Source: Hippopus hippopus
Lineage: Eukaryota > Mollusca > Bivalvia > Cardiida > Cardiidae
Assembly (NCBI GenBank): GCA_946811185.2
Contig: OX328112.1
Location: 17,279,215-17,343,214 of the forward strand
Direction: 5' to 3'
Length of the DNA: 64,000 bases
Part shown: positions 48,801 to 62,100 of the stretch, in pieces
Numbering within the stretch: position 1 is the first letter of the stretch
How the letters are laid out: each line of letters opens with the position of its first letter
The notes under the pieces: generated by a model
Told to the model about the DNA's origin: nothing
The model's database searches: none
The model's input: the letters and a program-made list of their open reading frames with translations, nothing else
Translations under genes and position numbers: made by a program

Positions 48801-51800
48801 GTACATGTAAAAGGAAATCCAGGAAAGCATGGAAAGGTGCAGTGGCCACCACGATATAACTGAAATAATGTTGAAAACGGTGTTAAACACCATATAATCA
48901 ATAAGTCCATCTTATATGTTGTAACCCTTTACAACACAGTCCTGAATTTTAATGAATCCAAGGAAAATGACTTTTGAAAACAATGTGTGAACAATTTTTG
49001 AAAACAATATGAAAAAAAAGCATTTTATCCTTTTCCTGCAATGTTTTCTTCCCTTTCAAAAACAAATTTCAGTTTTTGTGGTACATTTATTTTGTCATCT
49101 GCAGATGCTTTCAATTTGGACAATGTTCAAATTTTGTAATGTGGTTAAAAGTTAACACACAAAGTGTATTTACTTCAGGGTACTATTGTGAAGGTCCTGG
49201 GGAGGTTAACTACACATCCTATCTGTGTCCAGTTGGTCACTATTGTCTTCAGGGGACCACATCTCAGAACCAGTACCCTTGTCCAGGTAACTTTTTCTTG
49301 ATTCCTTACCTTCACACAGACAAAGTTTGAGGTATCTCTAAAACATATCTGTAGAAAAAATTGTGAAAATTTGATAAATATATCTCATGAGCAGACTGTG
49401 ATTGTTACCAGTTTCAGAGCTCCAGATAAGAGGTTGTGATGGTATTCTAAAGTCATTATTTCTCTTCGAAACCCCACATTGTGGGTACTCATTAGAATTG
49501 TCTCAATGAGACAATTCTAATGGGTACCCACAACATAGGGTTTAATGGAGAATAATTAATATTTTCAATTTTGAAATCAAAATCACTCCCTCTGTCTGGA
49601 TTTATGAGTTTTTTGTCTTTACTGTCTGTTTCATCTGGGTCCGTAATCACCAACCATTTTTAAGAATGTTCTGTGTCTTCTTCTTCAAGATTTTCTAAAT
49701 TTGAAAGTAAAACACATTCTGATTGGCGAAACCAAACTGTTTAGCTAATCAGAAGTTGTTTTACTTTCAAATGTAGAAAATTCTGGAGAATAAGACAAGG
49801 AATGTTTATAAGAATGGTTGGTGAATACCGGCCCAGAAGTCTTATTGTTAGGTTTCTTTATTTGTGTCAGTTATGAATTGTGATTATGAGCATCTTTTAT
49901 AGTTGCACTTATTGTTTCTTTACTATCTACACATAAAGATTATTTGGATGTTATTATTTAACTCAAATCCTGCTGAGTAAGTTAAATGAAAATTTCAAGC
50001 CGATAGAAAAAACCCAATCAATGCTATTTCAACCTTAATTTCTCGAGAAAAATATCTCTTTGTTGGACAGTGTAGATCCAAGATCAGACTGCATGTTCTT
50101 TGCAGTCTGATCTTGATCTACAGTGTCTGCAAAAGGTCAGTTAGTCGCACTTAGCAGCCTAAGGGTTAATTGAGTTGCCTATAGATTAGAACAGTTCAGA
50201 TTTTTTAGAAAGTTAACAGCTTATTTTATTTTTTCTCATTTGAGCAATTTCATTATTTGCCTGAAGAGTTTTTCAGAGTTATCTTTCGCAGATAAGTCTG
50301 TATGAAGGATAGGGCACCCTAACGGGATTCTTGTAACATCGCCTTTCATGGCCGAAAAAACATACGGGTTCGGCTAGGACTCAGGTAATCTGTAGTTGAT
50401 CGGCCGATACATGCTTGTTCTCTGCATCGATTATGAATTACCCGAGTCTTAGCCGAATCTGTACAAGTTTGGTGATGATAGGGAATGTTACATGAATCCC
50501 ATTAGGGTGCTGTATCCTTAAGCATACCTCTAGAAAACAGAACGAAATGAATGAACAATTTCAACCACCAAAAGTTGCAATTGTATGAAAATTACAGCCA
50601 GAAAGTCTCATAATAATCCCCTGCAACCGATAATCTGAATTTGACTTACTCATCAAAAGCAACCAAAAATTGTGCTGGGGGCTTTCATGCGAGAGTTTTC
50701 CTATTTAATCAATCATTTTAACGACCTTGAGATATAGGGCCTTTAATGAAAACTTCGTGGACAAAGGACTCCTTTTTCTATCATGTTTTCTGATGCTGTG
50801 TATGGTATGACCTACATTGGGAAGCAGCTAGCTTTTTTTTCTTTTTCTGTTAATGATTTCTGCCCTTTGAAATACAAACCATTTAACCCTTTACCACAAA
50901 ATCTTGAGTTTTAACAACCCTGAGAAAGAAGCCTTTTGAAAACACTATGGGAAAAGGAGAAAATCCTGGTAACCAGCATTTTCTCCTTTTCCTACAATGT
51001 TTTCTACCTTTCCCATAACAAATTTCATTTTTCGAGTTACATTTGTCATCTTCAAATGCATTGGATTTCGGCATGTCTGATATTTTGTCGTCTGGTAAGG
51101 GGTTAACCCTTTACCAAACAATCCCAGGTTTTCACGACCCTGAGAAAGAAGCCTTCTGAAAACATTGTGGGAAAAGAATAAAATGCTGGTAACCAGCATT
51201 TTCTCCTTTTCCCACAATGTTTTCTACCCTTCCCGAAACAAATTTCAATTTTTGAGTCACATTAATTTTGTTGTCTGCAAATGCTTCCAGTTTGGACTAG
51301 TCTAAAAATATGTCGTTTGGTAAAGATTTAAAGTACATTTAATTTGACATCTGCAAGTGTTTTCAATATGGACAAGTGTCAAGTTTTATTGTATGAGAAT
51401 TATTTACCTTTTCACCAAATGCCAAAATTTTGGCATATTTGTTTGTTTGTTTATATGGTGTTTATGGCTGTTTTCAACATTATTCATTATTTTGTGGCAG
51501 CAAGTGCACCTATCCATGCTTCCCTGCAGTTTCTTTTACCACTACTTCACGCAATATTCTCCCCATGCCTGTCTGTTTTCCCACATGACCATCAACAATG
51601 ATCAGCAGTGAAAGAGGAATGAATCCTGTCGCAATTAAAATTGTCAATCCTCAGTAAGGAATTGGCAAAGCTGGGATTCAAACCACTAGCCCCCAGGTCT
51701 CAAGTCCTGTATGTTGCAGACTGTGCAGTAAAATTGTGGATTTTTCCATATTCAGAGCTTATAGATCTTCAGACAGAACTTTGAATGTGACTTAACTCTT

Positions 51801-53036
51801 CACTAGACAACAAAATTTTGGCCTTGACCAAATTGAAATCATTTGCAGATGACAAAGTAAGTGTAGTTCAAATGATAATTTCTGTCTCTGATAGGGGAGA
51901 AAACATTATTTGAAAAGGAGAAAATGCTGGTAACCAGCACAATGTTTTCAAAAGAATTCTTCTACAGGGTCACTAAAAGTCGGGGTTGTGTGGTAAAGGG
52001 TTAAAATTGTGGAATTTGTCTCTGAAAGGGTAGAAAGCATTGTAGGTAAAGGAGAAAATACTGGTTGAAAGGATAGAAAATGTTGTGGGAAAAGGAGAAA
52101 ATGCTGGTCATCAGCATTTTCTCCTTTTCCCACGATGTTTTCAAAAGCCTCCCCAAGGTCATTAAAACCCAGGATTTTGTGCTAAAGAGTTAGATGTTTT
52201 TAATGTGTATCTCTACAGGTGGAACATACAATCCAAATACCACTCTGACACAGGAAACTGATTGCATGCAGTGTCCCATTGGATATTACTGTGAACAAGG
52301 GTCTTCAGCCCCGATAGAATGCCCGCCTGGCTTCTACTGCGCCCTGACGAGTCAGACATCTGGTTTTCAGACCCCTTGTCCAGTTGGAACATACAGCAAT
52401 GCCACAGGACTTACAAGTAAGATGTCGCCCAATTTTCTCTTAACGTATTGTTTTCTATTGTATCTCAACCCTATAGAATCCTGTGTCTTTACGACCCTAA
52501 GAAAAAAAGCTTTCCATAAAACTGTAGGAAAAGAAGAGAATGGTGGTGAAAGGCATGTTGTTCTTTTCTTACAATTTTGGGACAGCCTATCACTGCTAGT
52601 TGACTAGTTGAATGTTGATTAAAAAACTGATTGACTGGTTAAAAGCTAGTCAGATAGGTTAAAGATACATCCTTACAGCTACAGAGAAAAAATTATGTAG
52701 AATGGCTCAGCTGTGTAAACATAGATAGATTACCAATAAATATGGTGTAAGAGATATAAAAACACATAAGATTTTTCCTCATTTAAAACCGGAAACATCA
52801 ACAGGGATTGTTTTGAAGGCCTCCAAAACATGAAATGCATTGTCTATCTGTCGTAATCTGTGCAATCTTGCAGCCATCCGGAGCTACATTTGGCATGAAG
52901 ATAGTTACAAGAATGATTATAGTCTTATTAAATAAGGATGAAATGGATTAAAAACTGTCTGAAAACGAGTAAAGATGTATCGTTAATACAACAGAATACA
53001 TTTTATTCAGTAATAAGGCCTCTGGCCTATGATACA

Positions 53037-53133
<97 letters not shown>

Positions 53134-56100
53134 TACAGACTACATTAATGCTCCGCATTTACCAAATCTAACAATTTTTTGACATAGATCCCTACCTGTT
53201 TTATTACATTAGAATTATAGCTAGACAAAAGTAAGTATAAATTTTCAATTGTTGGGCGACCATTATACCAAGAAAATAAATAATCAGTCCTGATCTCATC
53301 ATATTTTTCACATATAAAAATGCATGAAATTCATCTTCCACTATAGTTATGTTTATTTCAGAAAAGCAAAATATACAAATTTGTTCTTCTCTATTGGCTT
53401 TACAGTGACATTCATATTCAATGCTTAGTTTATAGCTGGAGCAGCGAAAATGGGCAAGAGTGCGTTTATAAATTGGTAGCATATCTAACTCTGGATATCT
53501 TTCCATATGAAGCAAACTTTTAAAATGTTTATAAAATCACATCTTGTAGAATTAGAAATGTCACTATGCCAGGTTTGAGAACAACAATCATCCAACCTCT
53601 GTTTTAACATAATTATAAATTGTTTTATGTCCCCCAACTTCTTGCGATATCCATACTATACCAAATCCATAAGAAAATAGAAATTCTCAAACCTTCGAGG
53701 TCCACTTTGCTCTTCCACTATCATCGAGATTTTTCAACATATTATAACAGCTCTTTGGGTATCTATTATTATCCGTCTCAATTAACCTTAACCAATATTT
53801 AATAAACTTTATATGGTAGGATACAGCAATAAGTAACCTTAATGTTATCTATGTCTTGTTACATTTTGGTTTTAAAGGGGCATGAAACCAGAATGTGATA
53901 AAAATTGTTTTTGAGGTAGAAAGTTGATATCTTAAAGGGAAAAATATATAGACATGACTATTTATCCTTAGATGGGGAAAAACGAAAAAATAGGCAAGAA
54001 AAAATACTTGCCTGCAGTGTGACTCTATTGCTGCACTTCTGACTATGGGTATAGGATATTTTTGCAATAAAAATATAAGGAAAAAAAAATCTTGGTAATT
54101 ATGTGCATGTTTTACACGTATTTCTATCTAAGTTTTAATCTCTGAGCCATTTTAGCACTTGAATGAAAATTAGCCATCTAGGAATCTTGTTAAATACCCC
54201 ATTTAACTCTTTACCACATGACAAAATTTTAGACATTCCCAACTTGAAAGCATTTGCAGACAACAAATTGAATATTACTCAAAAAATGAAGTTTGAAATT
54301 GGGAAAGGTAGAAAACATTGTTGGAAAAGGAGAAAATGCTTGTTACAAGCATTTTCTTCTTTTCCCACAATGCTTTTAAAAGCTTTCTTTCTCAGAGTTG
54401 TTAATAGTTGGGATTATGTGATAAGAGGTTAACACCTCTAATGTCACCCTTGTGTTCAGAACATCTTGAATAATAAATACTCAGTGAGACATTGAGCACT
54501 AAACACAACTTAATTTGCTTTTGTGGACAGTGTAGATTTAGAGGTCAGATAGCACATTCTGTGCAGTGTAGTCTTGATATACTCTGTCCACTCATATTTT
54601 TGTAACATTGATTAGCTCAGCTGTTTTCGAAGAAAATGATGAGTTACTGTCATAGCCCTGGTGTGGTCATCTGCATTGTCTTAGTGCAAAAACTTTGACA
54701 TTTTGTGATATCCCTGTAATTACTGAAGATATTTACTTTAAACTTGGACAAGTTGTTAGCTATCGAAAGGGGAACTAATACAACAGGGGCAGGTAACCAT
54801 CAAAATATTTTTTGACACAGCAATGCCCCTTTTTCATCTTGGAATTTCACTGAAAAATCAAGCACTTGCAACTGAGCTTTGGTACACTCATGGGGTACTC
54901 TTGATTTGACAAAAACAACCTTGAAATCACTATATTTTGCCTGTTTTTTCTAACATGAATAAGTCCATGTTATAAATTTGGCTCTATAACCCATTGCCAC
55001 ACAATCCTGACTTATAATGACCTTCTGAAAGCTTTTGAAAACATTGTGGAAGAAGGAAAAAATGCTGGTGACCAGCATTTTTTCCTTATCCCACAATGTT
55101 TTCCATTGGTTCAAAGATAATGCTCACAATTTGAACCACATTTAGTGCATTGTCTGCAAATGCTTTTGATTTTGACAAGTGCAAGATTTTGTGGTTTGAT
55201 AAAGAGTTAAAAGTAAAAATTTTGATCTTGGTCTTTTTTTTAGACGGCCTTACTCATGCCAAGAAACTACAAGTGCATGTACTTTAAATTTTTTTTTTTT
55301 CAAATATCTTTTTCAGGTGCTTCCCAGTGTATAGAATGTCCAGTGGGTCACTACTGTCCAGGTGGACAGGAATTCGCACCCACCACGGACCCATTACCTT
55401 GTCCAGCAGGGACCTATAACCCATCCATCAATGCCTCAGATCTTCAGAACTGTCACGATTGTGAGAAAGGGTTTGCTTGTAATACAACAGGAATGTCAGA
55501 CTCCTATGTTTTACCTTGTAAAACTGGTAAGTTGACCCCCTTGTGACCCCTACTCTATTGTGCTTACCATTTCCCAGATAAAGTACAATTTTTTACCCAA
55601 GTGTGACATTTTTTAAAGACATGCTGGGAACAAGAAGTAATTGCTAAATGCTTGTTTCATTTTGTGATAAAAAGACATTTTTCCTTCCTTCAAATAGCTT
55701 TCTTTGAGTTACATCTGTCTTGTCCATACTTTAATTTTGGACTTGTCCAAATAGAAAGCATTTGCAGACAACAAATTAAATGCAGCTTAAATTATAAAAC
55801 CTGTCTCTGAAAGAGCAGAAAACATTGTGGAAAAAGGAGAAAATGCTGGTTTCCAGCATTTTCTCCTTTTTCCACAATGTTTTCAAAAGGCTCCTCTCTT
55901 GGGGTTGTTAAAACATGGGATTGTTTGGTACACGGTTTATGTCGTCTCAAGATAATTAGCAATGTAATAAAGTGCGAGATAGTAGAGTAAATGCATGTAA
56001 ATTATGTCATATTTCCCCTGGTTGAATGGCACACGCTGTTTACCTAGGTAACCAGTGTGCAGGAACTACTGTTTCCACCTTCATTTGAAGACTTAGAAAA

Positions 56101-59100
56101 TTTGAAATCAGTATTTTTCAGTGGCCGTAACCATGAAAGATCAATACAATATTCCACCATTATTTCTCAGTAAACTATCGAAAAGTGTGAAATGAATTGT
56201 GCTATTTGAACCTATTCCAAAGATTTTTTAGTGATTTATGTAAAAATTCAAAGGATCACCAAAAAGGTGTATATAGATGAAGAGAGACATTTTCACAGAC
56301 TGAAAGAAAACCATGTATTGAAATTTCAAGTTTGCTCTGGAGACTGGACATCCCAACCAATCAGATAGCTTGTCTTCGAATTAATCCTGTACCAAAGGAT
56401 CTGAAGTTTTAATGACCCTGATGAAGAATGCTTTTAAAAACATGGAGGGAAAAAGAGGAAATGATAACCTGCATTTTCTCCTTTTTGCATGATGTTTTTC
56501 ACCCTATTAACTCTTTACCAGATGAGGTAATTTTGGTGTGCTTTGAATTTGCAGACGACAAATTTAGAGTGGCTAAAAAGGTGGTATTTTTATCAGTAAT
56601 GGAAGAAAACACTGTGGAAAAATGGAGAAAATGCTCGTTTTTCCACAGTGTTTTCAAACACTTTCAACCTCAGAGCCGTAAAAACCAGGGCTTATCTGGG
56701 AAATGGTTAAATACAAATACAACAATTAAATTGCTGTATGCATGCCCTTTGAAATAGGATATTTCGAGTTTTTTTCCTTCACTAATGTGTTAGAATTAGA
56801 CTTTCACTTTGAAGGATTTGTAAAGGCCCTGGAATTACAGAAACCAAAATACAGGATAGATACAAAAAACAACTGATGCATTGTTTTCCAAGCTAATTAT
56901 TTTACTGTAAAATTTTTCGCACTAGTTACCTAGGTAAAATGCGCGTGTCTCTCAACCAGATAGAAATATGATGTAATCTACTGTCCATTTCTAGCGCTGT
57001 ATGTAATATTGTAATGCATCGTTATGCAGAGGGGGTTCACCATGGGAAATAACCGAAAAGAACTGTACTGGATTTTGATGTAAGTTTCCCCCAAAATGGT
57101 TAAAAGCTTGAAATAAATAGAATATTTGGTTGTTTTTTTTTTTTTCGATGAAAGATTGAAATTTATTTCATCTCGTGCCACGAGTGAAAATATTACCGAT
57201 GATGTTCACGAGATGAAATAAATTTGGATCTTCCAACGAAAAAAAAAAACCCCAAATATTCTCCATACATGCAGAAAATTTTTTGCTCCATGTTGACCTG
57301 AAATGGGTTGATGCTTTGACCTGAAGTGGGTTGATGCTTTTTAGCCCTTTCCCAAACAATCGCTGGTTTTCACGTCCCTGAGAAAGAAGCCTTTTAAAAA
57401 CATTGTGGGAAAAGGAGAAAATGCTGGTAACCAGCATTTTCTTCTTTTCCCACAATGTTTTCTACCCTTCCCAAAACATATTTCAATTTTTGAGTCCAAT
57501 TTATTTTGTCGCCTGCAAATGCTTTCAATTTGGACAAGACTAGAATTTTGTTGTTTGGTAAAGAGTTAACTCTTTACCACACAATCCTGACTTTCAGCGA
57601 CCCTGAGAAAGAAGCCTTTTGAAAACATTGTGGGAAAAGGAGAAAATGCTGGTAATCAGCATTTTCTCCTTTTCCCCACAATGTTTTCTACCCTTCCCAA
57701 AACATATTTCAATTTTTGAGTCCAATTTATTTTGTCGTCTGCAAATGCTTTCAATTTGGACAAGTCTATAATTTTGTTGTTTGGTAAAGAGTTAAGGATG
57801 CATTAGAACACTTTTTTACAGGGCATAACTCATTTGCACAATGTAATATTTTTCAGGTTATTACTGTCCATTTGGTACAATCGAGTTTGATCAGTTTCCA
57901 TGTCTACCAGGAAGCTACGGTCTGACCAACAATCTGACATCAGCAGATGAGTGCAGTACTTGTCCGATCGGATATATTTGTGGTTGGGCCACGACAGACT
58001 TTGGTATGGTTCTCAGTCATACCTGTATTAACCCTTTACTGAACAAATGTGTGTTTTTTTTTTAGAAAAAATATAAGCCCTACCCGGTAGCTCAGTGGTT
58101 AGTGTATCTGACTTGTCACCTTGTGGTTGCAGGCTGGATACTCAGTTGTGGCAAATATTCTTTCCACTGATTTTTTTGCCTCTTACCTCAGATACATGTG
58201 AGAAAGTAATCAGAGGCTTTGAAAGAAAGTTTTGTCAGTATTGGCGTGAGAAAGTCAGGAAATACATTTGTATGTGCACTGGCCACCGTGGTATGACCTA
58301 AGCCATTAAAACAAACAATAGAAATACAAACAAACAAACAAAATATTTCCTCAAAACTGTTTGTTGCAAATTTTACTTTGATGCAATTAAATCTTGGACT
58401 GCTATGAAACAAATAAACATCAGTTGTAGATATTTGGTCAGAAAATTTCTCCAGATATCAGATGTCATGGATTAATGACAGAGTGCATCTTTTGTGCAGT
58501 TTGAACTTGATCTACACTGTAAGCTATAGCACTTTTCCTTGACCATACCATTCAAGGAGTTCAAGCTCTTCTTTGAAATAATTTTCCACAGGTGATCACA
58601 CACCACCTCAGAACTGTGCCCAGGGTCACTACTGTCCTGAGATGACCACAGCTCCAGACCAGTATCCATGTCCAGCAGGTACATTTACCTACGCCAGCAA
58701 TCTGTCGGATTCCTCACAGTGCACACCCTGTACACCTGGATACTATTGCATAGGTAAATCTACAGTAATCCTTTCAGTACCATTGGTTGAAAAATAGGGG
58801 CATTGATCCAGATCAGACTGCAAAGAACAAACAGTCTGATCTTGGATCTATACCATCTGATTGTTTAGTTAAGCCTACAAGATAGAAAATCTCACTGAAT
58901 TTCAGTGGATTTTATTTTCAGTCTATGAAAGATGTTAACTATAGGATATTTGATTTTTTTTCAGTTAAAGATCGAAATTTATTTCATCGAGTGAACATCA
59001 TCAGTAATATTTTCACTCATGGCTGCTCCTTGAGTGAAAATACTGCCTATGATGTTCATTCAATGAAATAAATTTTGATCTTTCACCAGAAAAAAAATCA

Positions 59101-62100
59101 AATATCCTATAAAATATCAAACCATAATCCACCATTATTTCTTAATAAACTACTGAAAAGCATGATATGTTTTGCACGGAACTAGTTAAATTAATCTTTC
59201 TGATATCAAGATTTTCACCCCATTTTTAAGTACAAACTTGGGGAATTCACTGGTTTTGCCATGTATCATTCTATTGATACATGTGAGGCATAGCTATTTA
59301 AGTGCTCTAACTAACATCCAGAACTATTGTTGCACTGATTTTCTAGGTACATAAATCATCAACGCATATGAAGTCTAGATACCAAATGTGTGTGTGCAAT
59401 TATTCTTCTAACATGTGTTAAAATTTCATATAACTTTTTATTATACCCCCCACAACGAAGTGGAGGGGGGTATACTAGAATCGCCATGTCCGTCCATCCG
59501 TCTGTCTGTCCGTCTGTCTGCAGACACAAATTTTTCCGGCGAAATACTCTGACAGTTTTTCAGGTACTGAACTCAAATTTACACACAGTGTTACTATATA
59601 TATATGAAGTTGTGCATGTGCAATTTCCATGACCCTGCTGCGACTTGTTGTGGAATTATCTCCCCTTGAACTTTTTTCAACTCTTCCTTTTGTACTAAAC
59701 CATTCTGCATTCTGTGACAAAGACCTGTTTTGTGACAAGGAGCTGGTGGGGGGTATGATCACGTTTAGTGATAGCTCTAGTTAACCCTAAAAAGGCCTTT
59801 CATGACTACGGGTGTGTCTGCAGCCAGTGAAGATCAAGATCAGACTGCACAAAATGTGCAGTCAGATCTTGATCTACACTGTCGGCTTTGCTATATCATT
59901 GTAGACAGACGCAAGCATGAAATTGCAATTATTTGGGTCTTATTTTTCAAACTGAAAATGTCTGTTGGCTTTATGCGGCGCTATAAGGCTTAATTTGAAT
60001 ACACTCACAGATAATTTGTCAAGATTTTCTTTGTACAGTTTGAATTTCGGCTATCACTGTGTCACCATTGTCCAAAACTTGCATACTGGGTAATTAGTTC
60101 CTATGTTTCCAAACTGATTTGACAAAAAGAGAACAAGAAATGAATGAAAGAAAAATATTTCATGACACCAAACACAATTTGGAAAAGGAGCTTTTTATGA
60201 GCAGTTTCTCCTTTTTGAACAGTATATTTCATATCATCAAAACAGACACTCTCTTATCTCTCTTATTACATTGGCTGTTTTCAAAAAAAAATGTCAAGGC
60301 ATTGTCATAGCCCTGTTGTTGTTGTTTGCATGGTCGTGGTGCAAAAACTTTGACAGTCATCACTTAAGATATTTACTTCAAACTTGGACTGGTTGTGCAC
60401 TATCAAAAAGGGGACCCACTCCAGTATGGTAGGTAACCAATATTTTTTTACACAATTATGCCCCTTTTTTGACTTAAAATTTTCATTGAAAATCAATTTA
60501 TTTCTAAAAGCAACTACAGCCAAGCTTTGGCACCTACATGTGATGCTTTTTTATTCATATGTACTAGTAAGTTGTATTTCCAAATAAGGCTGTATACTCC
60601 TGGATTAACATTTTAACAGGTGGAGAGAAGGAGCCCACAGGAATCTGTCCACGGGGTTACTACTGCCCTGAGGGGACAACAATTGGGACTGAGTTTGGTT
60701 GTCCTAATGGGACATACAATGACCTTCTTGGACTGAGTGATGTCACACAGTGTAAAAACTGCACACAAGGTAAGGACAAGATTAGTGTGATTTATATAAC
60801 CCTTTGCCACACAATCTTGAGTATTAGGGCTTTTGAAAACAATGTGGGAAAAGGAGAAAATGCTGGTACCCAGCATTTTCTCCTTTTCCCACTATGTTTT
60901 TTACCCTATTAGAGCACCACAGCTCATTTGAACCAATATCAAACTTGTTGTCTGTTTTTGTTTTGCAATAGCTGATTGTTGATGCTTACTTAGGGTGGTC
61001 TGCTATTTGGAAAAGCTATGTTCTTTCCTCAATCCATATAGTAGCGAATAAATCCTAGAAATATTTTCAGTCTGAAGATAAACCCAAATGATTGCGATTT
61101 CAAGGTTGCTATTGTTAATAGTTTTTCAGCAAAGGGTGCACTGTAGATCAAAGATCAGACTGCATATTTTATGCAGTTTTATCTTGATCTACACTGGTTA
61201 TAAAGGCAACTTTTGTCAGAAAAGTGCTGTATGGAAATTTTACTGATAGATTTTTTCCAGTTATTGCACACTTTGATCTTTATGGTGAACATGTTTTGTA
61301 TAATTATATAGTGGAGGAGTGTTTTTTAACAACCAGGATTAGGAATTGTGTAAATTTAATTTATTTTGATTTCTTACACTGTCAATATATTCCAATTCTT
61401 CTTCTTTCAATATTTTTTTTTTTCTGTTAAAGTTTGACAGATGTTTTTTATCTTTCTAAGCTATAGAAAATTGAGCCATGCTCTGACCAAAGGGGGCTTA
61501 CTGCATCTTCATTATACATTATACCAAGCAACTCATCACAGTATTATATATCAATCAAATCCATTTAGCCTAACAATCAATTGGATCTGGAGGAAGAATG
61601 GCCCTTTGACATGCAGAAAATTTACACAAAGCCAAAAGTTTCGGCCAGTGTCAGCTTGTGCGGACTGCGCACCCTGACATCTGTCGATACTATTTGTAAA
61701 TGCATTAAGCCCCCTTTTCACAGAGCATTGTAATTGACTTTGTGGACAGGGAAGATTTAGATTAGATGGCATAAAATGTGTAAAACTTGACATAAATAAC
61801 AGTTTCTTAAGTTTTGTAGTATTCTAAGTAAACAAGTGATTTTGGAATCAATATGTCCATTTCACATATGTCAAGCTTGAAAGGTTTTGAAAAGGATTAC
61901 AAGTTTGGGAAACTATTTGAGCCATGCTCTGGCAAAAGGGGGCTTAATGCCTGTCCGTGATCCATGGTACCATGCAGATCATCGCATAATTATGGATCCA
62001 TAAAATCCATTTTGTCTAACAACCGACTGAATCATGAGGTACACAGGTTGTTAGACATGCAGAAAATTTACCAATTAAAAAAGTTTCGGCCCAGGTCAGC

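Larger units (their letters stand above)
46686..49178. other. Intron 16 contents
   Basis: It holds a partial MITE-B at 46780-46845, TIR element K at 47002-47540, a weak MITE-A near 47550-47690, MITE-D 47787-48047, MITE-C 48067-48320, MITE-A 48355-48578, SINE-A (+) 48608-48900, and MITE-A 48921-49155 ending 23 nt before exon 17. Almost the whole intron is repeat. Confidence 0.78.
49287..52218. other. Intron 17 contents
   Basis: It holds a palindrome at 49456-49558, MITE-E 49636-49838, MITE-B (reverse) about 49983-50170, palindrome M 50308-50518, paired MITE-A 50883-51106 and 51103-51331, SINE-A (-) about 51455-51725, MITE-A 51792-52004, and a composite MITE-A 52004-52193 with two cores in part, ending 25 nt before exon 18. 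50530-50880 has only a weak MITE-A trace. Confidence 0.75.
52417..55316. other. Intron 18 contents
   Basis: It holds a weak MITE-A at about 52465-52580, repeat L 52660-52981, a CA/TA microsatellite 53046-53132, MITE-A 54203-54432, a MITE-B core 54523-54593, repeat F 54612-54905 and MITE-A 54986-55210. 53140-54190 holds no recognised feature; its frames are AT-rich and unsupported. Confidence 0.7.
58754..60619. other. Intron 21 contents
   Basis: It holds a MITE-B core at 58800-58862, hairpin J 58942-59108, the tataccccccac repeat 59443-59784, MITE-B second subfamily about 59780-59960, a weak MITE-A core near 60180-60230 and repeat F 60262-60555. Confidence 0.75.

Noticed and set aside
53046..53132. 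His/Thr repeat frame
   Set aside because: It is the CA/TA microsatellite in translation.
53204..53515. 103-codon minus-strand frame
   Set aside because: It has no recognisable motif, an AT-rich context next to a microsatellite and no neighbouring exons. I could not support it as a gene.
14605..57795. Regularly recurring identical hairpins suggesting a CRISPR array
   Set aside because: Copies are 230 bp with TTAA ends, irregularly spaced and in both orientations in a eukaryotic gene, so they are MITEs.
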